Shown: positions 1 to 5,430 of the stretch, piece by piece
How the letters are laid out: each line of letters opens with the position of its first letter
Numbering within the stretch: position 1 is the stretch's first letter
Source: Actinomycetota bacterium
Lineage (GTDB): Bacteria; Actinomycetota; Actinomycetes; Actinomycetales; Microbacteriaceae
Direction: 5' to 3'
Assembly (NCBI GenBank): GCA_009704225.1
Contig: WLEN01000044.1
Coordinates: 1 to 6,287 of the forward strand
Length of the DNA: 6,287 nt
The notes under the pieces: model-generated
Database searches by the model: none
Seen by the model: only the letters and a program-made list of their open reading frames with translations
What the model was told of the DNA's origin: nothing
Made by a program: the position numbers and the translations under genes

Positions 1-813
1 GACATGGAACTGTTCTTGCGCATCGCCCCCGAACTGTTCCTCAAGCGCGCGGTCGTCGGCGGAATCGAACGCGTCTTCGAGATCAACCGCAACTTCCGCA
101 ACGAAGGCGCTGACTCGACGCACAGCCCCGAATTCGCGATGCTCGAGTTCTATCAGGCGTACGGCGACTACAACACCGTCGCCGACCTCACTCAAGAGAT
201 GATTCAGAATGCAGCTATCGCCGTCGCCGGTTCACACGTCGTGACCTGGAACGACGGAACCCAATACGACCTCGGTGGCGAGTGGGCACGGATCTCGATG
301 TACGAGTCGCTGAGCACCGCGGTCGGCGCAGAGATCACCCCCGAGACCCCAATGAAGACTCTTGAAACGATGGCCAAAGCCGTCGAGATCGATGTTCAGC
401 ACCCCACTCACGGCAAGCTCGTTGAGGAACTGTGGGAACACCACGTCAAGGGCGACCTCGACCGGCCCACATTCGTGATGGACTTCCCCATTGACACGAG
501 CCCGCTCGTACGCGAACACCGATCGACGCCCGGCGTCGTCGAAAAGTGGGACCTATATGTTCGCGGGTTCGAGCTCGCGACCGGTTATTCCGAATTGGTC
601 GACCCCGTTATTCAGCGCGAGCGATTCGTTGAGCAGGCGAAGCTCGGCGAACGCGGAGACGTCGAGGCGATGCGGTTGGACGAAGACTTCCTGCGCGCCC
701 TCGAACACGGCATGCCGCCGTGCGGTGGGCAGGGTATGGGAATCGACCGACTCCTCATGGCGCTGACCGGCCTCGGTATCCGCGAAACCATCCTGTTCCC
801 GTTGGTGAAGTAG
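1..813 (+). CDS. lysS: Lysyl-tRNA synthetase, class II, C-terminal part (5' end outside window)
   Basis: This enzyme attaches lysine to tRNA-Lys in the cytoplasm using ATP (EC 6.1.1.6). The reading frame is open from base 1, so the methionine at base 4 is internal. About 270 residues are present; by comparison with the roughly 500-residue family, the anticodon-binding OB domain and class II motif 1 lie upstream. Motif 2 is visible at window residues 26-36 ([11 protein letters not shown], with ATP-contacting Arg33 and Glu35). The lysine-pocket segment TGYSELVDP follows, and motif 3 (GMGIDR, Arg250) is near the C-terminus, which ends [10 protein letters not shown]. The form SELVDP instead of the E. 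coli SELND is, from memory, usual in Micrococcales enzymes. The next gene begins 7 nt after the stop, suggesting co-transcription. Identification is secure; only the N-terminus is missing. Confidence 0.97.
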   Translation, partial: DMELFLRIAPELFLKRAVVGGIERVFEINRNFRNEGADSTHSPEFAMLEFYQAYGDYNTVADLTQEMIQNAAIAVAGSHVVTWNDGTQYDLGGEWARISMYESLSTAVGAEITPETPMKTLETMAKAVEIDVQHPTHGKLVEELWEHHVKGDLDRPTFVMDFPIDTSPLVREHRSTPGVVEKWDLYVRGFELATGYSELVDPVIQRERFVEQAKLGERGDVEAMRLDEDFLRALEHGMPPCGGQGMGIDRLLMALTGLGIRETILFPLVK

Positions 814-814
814 G
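808..814 (+). promoter_or_regulatory. Ribosome binding site overlapping the lysS stop codon
   Basis: AAGTAGG is one mismatch from AAGGAGG and ends 6 nt before the ATG at 821. It overlaps the lysS stop codon at 811-813, so ribosomes finishing lysS could restart on the small downstream gene. This supports the ATG at 821 as the start. Confidence 0.55.
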
Positions 815-820
815 CGACAA

Positions 821-1000
821 ATGATTCAAGACTTCTGGGGCAACGCCATTTTCTCGGTCATACCGACCATTCTCATGGGGTTGATTTTCTGGTTCATCAT
901 GCGCAGCATCCTGCGCGCCGACCGCACCGAGCGTGAAACCCTCAAAAAGTACGAGGCCGAAGAGCGCGCGCGTCGGGGGCTTCCGGCCAAAAAGGACTAG
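821..1000 (+). CDS. Small single-pass membrane protein downstream of lysS (59 aa, function unknown)
   Basis: The 59-residue product begins MIQDFWGNAIFSVIPT. Residues about 9-28 form one hydrophobic segment ending in LIFWFIM. It is followed by a charged, probably helical tail (RADRTERETLKKYEAEERAR) ending GLPAKKD. The positive charges after the segment suggest a cytoplasmic C-terminal tail. From memory, similar short proteins with an FWF-MRSI-RADRTER pattern sit directly behind lysS in many Microbacteriaceae, and none has a known function. The start is supported by a near-consensus ribosome binding site and by the 7-nt gap from lysS, which suggests an operon and translational coupling. The stop codon interlocks with that of the convergent kptA gene. 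The gene is real by coding pattern and context, but its function is unassigned. Confidence 0.82.
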   Translation: MIQDFWGNAIFSVIPTILMGLIFWFIMRSILRADRTERETLKKYEAEERARRGLPAKKD

Positions 1001-1566
1001 TTCGCGCCCTCGGGAACCGCGATCTTCCACAATAATTTGGCGGGAACAAAAGTCGTCAACCACACCGACGAATCGGGGCTGGTTCGGCCGACGGGTTCGG
1101 GCAAAGCCTTGGTTTCGATTTCGAACAGCGCGACGGGAACGTTGCGACGCTGACCGGCCTGAACCGCACGCAACGGGTCTTCAGACAGATGAATGAACAA
1201 AAGTTTTTGAGGCAAGAGGCCCTCGCGTCGGTCCAGAATCGCCTCGAGGTTGTACTCGGGTGTCGCGTGATACAGGTACTTTGGCGCACTGTTGGTGTCA
1301 ATCAATTCGATCTCAACAGCCGGGTTGCTGTGCCCGTAAAACGCCCGCGCCTTCGTGCCATCAATCGACAATTCGAAACGGTCGTTTCCGTCCGGTCCGA
1401 CTACTCGCAGAACGTCATCAACAGTCGCCTCAATCCCATCAGCAGCAAGGCGCGTGACGATGTCGGTCAACGGAAGCCATCCGACGGAGTCGAGTTCGAC
1501 ATCGGGCGCGTGACGCAAAATGAAGGCGATTGGGCCACCGAGGCGTTGAGAGTTTTTGCGAGCCAT
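997..1566 (-). CDS. kptA: RNA 2'-phosphotransferase, KptA/Tpt1 family
   Basis: Tpt1/KptA enzymes use NAD+ to remove an internal RNA 2'-phosphate, giving ADP-ribose 1'',2''-cyclic phosphate and nicotinamide. In fungi this finishes tRNA splicing; the bacterial role is unclear. The 189-residue length suits the family. The N-terminal winged-helix-like lobe carries the first catalytic pair in ILRH (Arg18, His19) and the third residue in DGTKARAFYGHS (Arg74). The C-terminal NAD+-binding lobe has YHAT (99-102), HLSED (126-130), AGQRR with the fourth catalytic residue Arg140, and VWLTTFVP. Three usually conserved positions differ: HGT reads HAT, the RHG of the fourth motif reads RRN, and the bacterial QGHS reads YGHS. 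The ATG at 1566 fits the family's N-terminus; it has no clear ribosome binding site but has a -10-like TACGAT six nt upstream. The gene is divergent from clpC and convergent with the small gene after lysS. Confidence 0.93.
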   Translation of the reverse strand: MARKNSQRLGGPIAFILRHAPDVELDSVGWLPLTDIVTRLAADGIEATVDDVLRVVGPDGNDRFELSIDGTKARAFYGHSNPAVEIELIDTNSAPKYLYHATPEYNLEAILDRREGLLPQKLLFIHLSEDPLRAVQAGQRRNVPVALFEIETKALPEPVGRTSPDSSVWLTTFVPAKLLWKIAVPEGAN

Positions 1567-1572
1567 TCTTCG

Positions 1573-1578
1573 ATCGTA
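1573..1578 (-). promoter_or_regulatory. -10 box of kptA, leaderless-type start
   Basis: On the minus strand TACGAT is followed by exactly six bases (CGAAGA) and then the kptA ATG. TAnnnT at this distance places the transcription start at or next to the A of ATG, as in actinobacterial leaderless mRNAs. No good -35 hexamer is visible 17-18 bases upstream. Confidence 0.6.
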
Positions 1579-1580
1579 CG

Positions 1581-1595
1581 GTTTCGGCGCGAAAC
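1581..1595. promoter_or_regulatory. Perfect 6+6 palindrome in the kptA promoter, candidate operator
   Basis: GTTTCGGCGCGAAAC has perfect 6-bp arms (GTTTCG and CGAAAC) around a 3-bp centre. It fills most of the interval between the kptA -10 box and its expected -35 position, where a bound repressor would block polymerase. The binding protein is not identifiable from the sequence. The arms resemble the nearby ClgR-like site but the half-site spacing differs. Confidence 0.45.
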
Positions 1596-1611
1596 AGGCT
1601 CACCGCCGCCG

Positions 1612-1628
1612 TTTTGCCCTCGGCGAAA
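1612..1628. promoter_or_regulatory. ClgR-like operator upstream of clpC
   Basis: TTTTGCCCTCGGCGAAA is an inverted repeat (TTTTGCC and GGCGAAA, one mismatch between arms) with a 3-bp spacer. It fits the core CGCYNANRGCG described for the actinobacterial activator ClgR, read on either strand, with one deviation (TGC for CGC). ClgR is known to activate clpC and clpP genes in Corynebacterium, Streptomyces and Mycobacterium. The site is centred near 1620, just upstream of the expected -35 of a possible clpC promoter, a sensible place for an activator. No ClgR gene is in the window. Confidence 0.5.
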
Positions 1629-1655
1629 TCGCCCCATCGACGCACGCGACGGCGT

Positions 1656-1661
1656 TACTCT
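1656..1661 (+). promoter_or_regulatory. Possible -10 box of clpC
   Basis: TACTCT fits TAnnnT and would start transcription near 1668, leaving a leader of about 35 nt that contains the ribosome binding site. No consensus -35 is present, as would fit activator dependence. ATTAAT at 1665-1670 is an alternative. This is a tentative call. Confidence 0.3.
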
Positions 1662-1674
1662 CGCATTAATGATC

Positions 1675-1688
1675 CACGCAACCGCGTG
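1675..1688 (+). other. Small hairpin in the clpC leader
   Basis: CACGC, a 4-nt loop (AACC) and GCGTG could form a 5-bp stem directly before the clpC ribosome binding site. It is short and GC-rich, so it could modestly affect initiation, or it may be chance. Confidence 0.25.
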
Positions 1689-1694
1689 AAGGAG
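1689..1694 (+). promoter_or_regulatory. Ribosome binding site of clpC
   Basis: AAGGAG is followed by an 8-nt spacer and the ATG at 1703. It is the only strong, well-spaced Shine-Dalgarno sequence in the window and fixes the clpC start. The resulting N-terminus [13 protein letters not shown] is the one expected for ClpC. Confidence 0.85.
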
Positions 1695-1702
1695 ATGACG
1701 CG

Positions 1703-4258
1703 ATGTTTGAACGATTTACGGACCGGGCCCGCCGAGTAGTGGTGCTTGCCCAAGAAGAGGCAAAGCAGCTCAACCACAACTACATCGGCACCGAGCACAT
1801 CCTGCTCGGTCTCATCCGCGAGGGCGATGGCATCGCCGCGAAGGCGCTCGCTGAACTCTCCATCTCGATCGACAACGTGCGTGAACAGGTTCAGGAAATA
1901 ATCGGGCAGGGACAAACCGCCCCGACCGGACACATCCCGTTCACGCCCCGCGCCAAGAAGGTTCTCGAACTGAGCCTCCGCGAAGCGCTGCAGTTGGGCC
2001 ACAACTACATCGGCACGGAACACATCCTTCTCGGTCTCATTCGCGAAGGCGAGGGCGTTGCCGCCCAGGTCCTCGTCAAGCTCGGCGCTGACCTCACGCG
2101 CGTTCGTCAGACCGTCATCCAGTTGCTTTCTGGTTACCAGGGCAAGGAATCTGCGGTCGTCGGTGGAACCGAATCGACGTCGTCCGACAAGGGATCAACG
2201 ATTCTCGACCAGTATGGGCGCAACCTCACGCAGGCGGCACGTGACGGCAAACTCGACCCCGTTATTGGGCGCGAGAAGGAAATGGAACGCGTCATGCAGA
2301 TCCTTTCCCGCCGCACCAAGAACAACCCCGTCCTCATCGGTGAACCGGGCGTCGGCAAGACGGCCGTCGTCGAGGGACTCGCTCAGTCGATCGTCAAGGG
2401 TGAAGTCCCCGAGACGCTCAAGGACAAGCAGGTCTACACGCTCGACCTGGGAAGCCTCATCGCCGGAAGCCGATACCGCGGTGACTTCGAGGAACGCCTC
2501 AAGAAAGTCACCAAGGAAATCCGCAACCGTGGCGACATCATCGTCTTCATCGACGAGATCCACGCGCTCGTTGGCGCGGGTGCAGCGGAAGGCGCGGTCG
2601 ACGCGGCCAGCATCCTCAAGCCAATGCTCGCGCGTGGCGAACTTCAGACCATCGGTGCGACGACCTTGGACGAATACCGCAAGTACTTTGAAAAGGACGC
2701 GGCACTCGAGCGTCGTTTCCAGCCCGTGACGGTCAACGAACCGTCTGTGGCCCACACCATCAACATCCTCAAGGGGCTTCGTGACCGATATGAAGCGTTC
2801 CACAAGGTGTCGATTTCGGATGGCGCTTTAACGGCCGCGGCGACGCTCGCCGACCGGTACGTGCAAGACCGATTCCTTCCGGACAAGGCAATCGACCTCA
2901 TCGACGAAGCCGGCGCACGCCTGCGGTTGTCGATCCTGTCGTCACCGCCGGAGCTTCGCGAATTCGACGACAAGATTGCTGTCGTTCGTGCCGAGAAGGA
3001 AAAGGCCATCGAGAACCAGGACTTCGAGGGTGCGGCCAAGTCCCGCGACGAAGAGAAGAAGCTCCTGGGTGAGCGACTTCGCCTCGAGAAGGAATGGCGC
3101 AAGGGCGACAAGGGCGAATTGGGAACGGTCGACGAAGGAATTATCGCCGAGGTTCTCGCACAAGCGACCGGTATCCCCGTGTTCAAGCTGACCGAAGAGG
3201 AAAGCGCCCGCCTGCTCATGATGGAGAAGTCGCTGCACCAGCGGGTCATCGGCCAAGAAGAAGCTATTTCGGTTCTGTCCAAGACCATCCGCCGAACGCG
3301 CGCGGGGCTCAAAGATCCCAAGCGTCCTTCCGGCTCGTTCATCTTCGCCGGCCCGACCGGTGTGGGAAAAACGGAACTCGCGAAGGCTCTTGCCGAATTC
3401 TTGTTTGACGACGAAGACGCGCTCATTTCGCTCGACATGTCGGAATATGGTGAGAAGCACACGGCGTCTCGCTTGTTCGGCGCCCCTCCGGGTTACGTCG
3501 GGTTCGAAGAAGGCGGTCAACTCACCGAGCGCGTCCGCCGCAAGCCGTTCTCGGTCGTTTTGTTCGACGAGATTGAAAAGGCACACCCCGACATCTTCAA
3601 CTCGCTGCTGCAGGTCCTCGAAGAAGGTCGTTTGACCGACGGCCAGGGACGAGTCATTGACTTCAAGAACACCGTCATCATCATGACGACCAACCTGGGA
3701 ACAAAGGACATTACTGGTGGCCCCGTTGGCTTCACACTGCAGGGTGACTCAGAGCAGTCCTACAAGGCGATGCGGTCGAAGGTCATCGAAGAACTCAAGA
3801 AACACTTCAAGCCCGAGTTCCTCAACCGTGTCGACGAGACGATCGTCTTCCCGCAGCTGTCTCAGGACGAACTGCTGCAGATTGTCGATTTGTTCGTCCG
3901 TCGTCTGCGCGAACGCATGCTGGATCGCGACATGACGCTCGACGTGACGGATGCCGCCCGTCGCCAGTTGCTGACGATTGGCTGGGACCCGATGCTCGGT
4001 GCCAGGCCTCTGCGTCGCGCGATTCAGCACGAAGTCGAAGACATGCTGTCGGAGAAAATCCTCAACGGGGAACTCTCGATTGGCCAGCACGTCCTCATCG
4101 ACTTTGCGGATGACGAGTTCACGGCGGTGATGACCGGTTCGATTCTTCCGACGGAAGAACCCGTCACGGGTGGCCCGTCGAAGTCGGCGAAAGTTCCAGC
4201 GGATTCGACACCCGATGTGGAAACGACCGACGCCGGAGAAAACACGCCGTCGGAGTAG
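1703..4258 (+). CDS. clpC: ATP-dependent Clp protease ATP-binding subunit ClpC
   Basis: ClpC is a hexameric cytoplasmic AAA+ unfoldase that feeds proteins into ClpP. The 851 residues match mycobacterial ClpC1 along their length. Residues 1-145 hold two Clp N repeats. They keep Glu31 and Glu106, which correspond to phosphoarginine-docking residues of Bacillus ClpC, and Phe2 and Phe80, which line the cyclomarin site of ClpC1. The first ATPase module has Walker A 213-220 (Lys219), pore-loop Tyr258 and Walker B Asp284-Glu285. A UVR-like coiled segment lies near 424-459. The second module has Walker A 550-557 (Lys556), pore loop GYVG 597-600, Walker B Asp622-Glu623, VGF at 675-677 in the ClpP-docking loop, and sensor-2 GARPLRR with Arg768. 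The last 35 residues or so are acidic, Ser/Thr-rich and probably disordered. A ClgR-like site lies upstream. No key residue is missing. The ClpP genes are not in the window. Confidence 0.98.
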   Translation: MFERFTDRARRVVVLAQEEAKQLNHNYIGTEHILLGLIREGDGIAAKALAELSISIDNVREQVQEIIGQGQTAPTGHIPFTPRAKKVLELSLREALQLGHNYIGTEHILLGLIREGEGVAAQVLVKLGADLTRVRQTVIQLLSGYQGKESAVVGGTESTSSDKGSTILDQYGRNLTQAARDGKLDPVIGREKEMERVMQILSRRTKNNPVLIGEPGVGKTAVVEGLAQSIVKGEVPETLKDKQVYTLDLGSLIAGSRYRGDFEERLKKVTKEIRNRGDIIVFIDEIHALVGAGAAEGAVDAASILKPMLARGELQTIGATTLDEYRKYFEKDAALERRFQPVTVNEPSVAHTINILKGLRDRYEAFHKVSISDGALTAAATLADRYVQDRFLPDKAIDLIDEAGARLRLSILSSPPELREFDDKIAVVRAEKEKAIENQDFEGAAKSRDEEKKLLGERLRLEKEWRKGDKGELGTVDEGIIAEVLAQATGIPVFKLTEEESARLLMMEKSLHQRVIGQEEAISVLSKTIRRTRAGLKDPKRPSGSFIFAGPTGVGKTELAKALAEFLFDDEDALISLDMSEYGEKHTASRLFGAPPGYVGFEEGGQLTERVRRKPFSVVLFDEIEKAHPDIFNSLLQVLEEGRLTDGQGRVIDFKNTVIIMTTNLGTKDITGGPVGFTLQGDSEQSYKAMRSKVIEELKKHFKPEFLNRVDETIVFPQLSQDELLQIVDLFVRRLRERMLDRDMTLDVTDAARRQLLTIGWDPMLGARPLRRAIQHEVEDMLSEKILNGELSIGQHVLIDFADDEFTAVMTGSILPTEEPVTGGPSKSAKVPADSTPDVETTDAGENTPSE
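1774..2016 (+). repeat. Internal direct repeat encoding the two Clp N motifs of ClpC
   Basis: The 18-base stretch CCACAACTACATCGGCAC occurs identically at 1774-1791 and 1999-2016, 225 bases (75 codons) apart. It encodes the start of the [16 protein letters not shown] segment at residues 26-41 and 101-116. This is the ancestral N-domain duplication of the family, kept nearly identical by selection; it is not a mobile repeat. Confidence 0.85.
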
Positions 4259-4267
4259 GTGCCAGCC

Positions 4268-4273
4268 TAGACT
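4268..4273 (+). promoter_or_regulatory. -10 box of argA, leaderless-type start
   Basis: TAGACT is followed by six bases (GACGTC) and the argA ATG. It lies in the 21-nt gap after clpC. With no Shine-Dalgarno sequence present, this points to an argA transcript starting at the ATG, independent of clpC. No clear -35 is seen. Confidence 0.6.
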
Positions 4274-4279
4274 GACGTC

Positions 4280-4804
4280 ATGTCTGTATCGGTCCGTCCA
4301 GCCCGCACCGCGGACGTTGGCGCGATTGAATCCCTGATTGAGCCATTAGTTGCCCAACGGATTCTCTTGGGTAAAGATGCAGTCGTTTTATACGGATCCA
4401 TTCAACAGTTTGTCGTGGCCGAAGATGCCTCAGGAACGGTTGTTGGTTGCGGTGCACTCCATGTTTTATGGCGCGACCTCGGAGAGATTCGAACCGTGGC
4501 AGTCGCCGAATCCAGCCGGGGAATGGGTGTCGGTAAGACCGTGCTGACCGCGTTGGAGGCCCAGGCACGATCGCTCGGTCTTGAACGACTGTTTTGCCTG
4601 ACTTTCGAAACAAGTTTTTTCGGGCGTCTGGGCTTTGGCGTCATTGGCGAGGTCGGAATCGAAACCCAGACACCGAGCATCGTGACTCCGGAGGTGTTTG
4701 CCGAACTCGCCCGGTCACATGACGAAGGCGTCGCCGAGTTCCTCGACTTGGCCCGGGTGAAGCCGAACACCCTGGGAAACACGAGGATGCTCAAGGCCTT
4801 GTAG
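4280..4804 (+). CDS. argA: Amino-acid N-acetyltransferase (N-acetylglutamate synthase), actinobacterial short ArgA type
   Basis: The predicted enzyme transfers acetyl from acetyl-CoA to glutamate (EC 2.3.1.1), the first step of arginine synthesis. The 174 residues form a single GNAT domain without the amino-acid-kinase domain of classical ArgA, as in Mycobacterium tuberculosis Rv2747. Shared landmarks are VVGCGALHVLW-RDLGEIRTVAV (54-75), the acetyl-CoA loop RGMGVG (80-85), LTFET-FF-R-GF (107-119) and the C-terminal GVAEFLDL-VKPN-LGN-RML block (150-171). The start has no ribosome binding site but has TAGACT six bases upstream, so leaderless translation is likely. The gene lies 21 nt after clpC on the same strand. 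Its first half is lower in GC (about 48% over 4321-4440) and has three TTA leucine codons (residues 23, 37, 63), unlike clpC. Another GNAT substrate cannot be fully excluded, but the match is close. Confidence 0.9.
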   Translation: MSVSVRPARTADVGAIESLIEPLVAQRILLGKDAVVLYGSIQQFVVAEDASGTVVGCGALHVLWRDLGEIRTVAVAESSRGMGVGKTVLTALEAQARSLGLERLFCLTFETSFFGRLGFGVIGEVGIETQTPSIVTPEVFAELARSHDEGVAEFLDLARVKPNTLGNTRMLKAL

Positions 4805-4809
4805 GTTCG

Positions 4810-4840
4810 GCGCGTCACCCGAATCGCTCGTTCGACGCGC
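4810..4840. repeat. Inverted repeat upstream of the membrane-protein gene
   Basis: GCGCGTC (4810-4816) and GACGCGC (4834-4840) are perfect 7-bp arms separated by 17 bases. The right arm ends one base before the -10 box of the next gene and the left arm begins 5 bases after the argA stop. There is no T-run, so an intrinsic terminator is poorly supported; a protein-binding site flanking the -35 region is the alternative. Confidence 0.35.
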
Positions 4841-4841
4841 G

Positions 4842-4847
4842 TACCCT
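4842..4847 (+). promoter_or_regulatory. -10 box of the membrane-anchored protein gene, leaderless-type start
   Basis: TACCCT is followed by six bases (CGGAAT) and the ATG at 4854. The arrangement matches those before argA and kptA. No Shine-Dalgarno sequence or good -35 is seen. Confidence 0.55.
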
Positions 4848-4853
4848 CGGAAT

Positions 4854-5420
4854 ATGAACGCTTTTCTCGATCCCGCGGGACCCCTTCCCCCTTCGGTTTA
4901 CTGGCGTCGGCGGGCGATCGTGCTCGTCCTCGCAATATTGGTGTTCTCGGGCGTCTGGACGCTATTCTCGGCATTCAACGCGGGCACGACCCCCACTCCC
5001 GTTGCGTCCCCGACCGTCGGAACTGTCGTCGCGTGCAATTCGACCGACATTTCGCTTCGCGCCGAAACAAACCAAGAATCATTCGCCGAGGGTGAATTCC
5101 CGAAGTTTTCGATGACAATCACCAACGCGGGAACGACGGCGTGCACGCTCGAGGTGGGAACGGACAAGCAAAAGTACGTCATCATGAGCGGCTCTGACCT
5201 GATTTGGGATTCGACCGTGTGCCAGGTCTCACCACAACCGTTTAGCCAGATGTTCGAGGCGGGCCAATCTCTGACGACGGACGCGGTGGAATGGGGTCGC
5301 GCTCGAAGTGACAATTGTGACAGCGGCACACCCGCTGTCGGCGGCGGGGCGTCCTATCAGTTGACGGTCTACGTGGGCGAGATTAAATCCGCCGAAGCCA
5401 AGCAGTTCATGCTGTACTAG
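4854..5420 (+). CDS. Membrane-anchored extracytoplasmic protein of unknown function (actinobacterial family)
   Basis: The product has 188 residues. A short cytoplasmic N-terminus with PPSVYWRRR (12-20) precedes a hydrophobic segment at about 21-41. The arginines before the segment predict an N-in, C-out signal anchor. A Thr/Pro/Val-rich linker (about 44-59) leads to an exported domain with four cysteines (61, 97, 123, 155), enough for two disulfides. The domain looks like a beta-sandwich: SFAEGEFPKFSMTITNAG and TACTLEVG resemble strands of domains found in other actinobacterial surface proteins. From memory, proteins with the same layout, an N-terminal YWRRR anchor and a C-terminal KQF-LY end, are common in Microbacteriaceae, but I know of no assigned function. 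The start appears leaderless. The protease gene begins 10 nt after the stop, so a shared extracytoplasmic job is possible but unproven. Confidence 0.85.
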   Translation: MNAFLDPAGPLPPSVYWRRRAIVLVLAILVFSGVWTLFSAFNAGTTPTPVASPTVGTVVACNSTDISLRAETNQESFAEGEFPKFSMTITNAGTTACTLEVGTDKQKYVIMSGSDLIWDSTVCQVSPQPFSQMFEAGQSLTTDAVEWGRARSDNCDSGTPAVGGGASYQLTVYVGEIKSAEAKQFMLY

Positions 5421-5423
5421 TGT
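5418..5423 (+). promoter_or_regulatory. -10 box of the protease gene, overlapping the preceding stop codon
   Basis: TAGTGT begins with the TAG stop codon of the upstream gene and is followed by seven bases and the ATG at 5431. AGGAG at 5425-5429 leaves only one base before the ATG, too close to act as a ribosome binding site, so a leaderless start fits better. Support is slightly weaker than for the other three boxes because the stop codon supplies half of it. Confidence 0.45.
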
Positions 5424-5430
5424 CAGGAGC

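Noticed and set aside
1664..1671. 8-bp palindrome CATTAATG upstream of clpC
   Set aside because: It is short and AT-rich in a promoter region where such sequence is expected; no second copy was noticed.
1189..1689. Plus-strand frame of 166 codons over kptA
   Set aside because: It is antisense to a convincing KptA, shows no motif, and would run into the clpC promoter region.
2195..3586. Long antisense open frames inside clpC, including one of 272 codons at 2644-3462
   Set aside because: They lie opposite a fully conserved clpC, have Ser/Arg-rich or low-complexity translations with no recognisable motifs, and are expected from high-GC codon bias.
4259..4279. Intrinsic terminator between clpC and argA
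   Set aside because: The 21-nt gap has no stem-loop with a T-run, and it is occupied by the argA -10 box.
4273..4280. 8-bp palindrome TGACGTCA at the argA start
   Set aside because: It is just the junction of the -10 box, the 6-nt spacer and the ATG; a palindrome this short is weak evidence for an operator.
4402..4974. Minus-strand frame of 190 codons over argA and the following gene start
   Set aside because: It crosses two supported genes and a promoter, and its product is Arg/Ser/Pro-rich with no family resemblance.
5425..5429. AGGAG as the ribosome binding site of the protease gene
   Set aside because: Only one base separates it from the ATG at 5431, and no in-frame alternative start at a better distance preserves the signal peptide.
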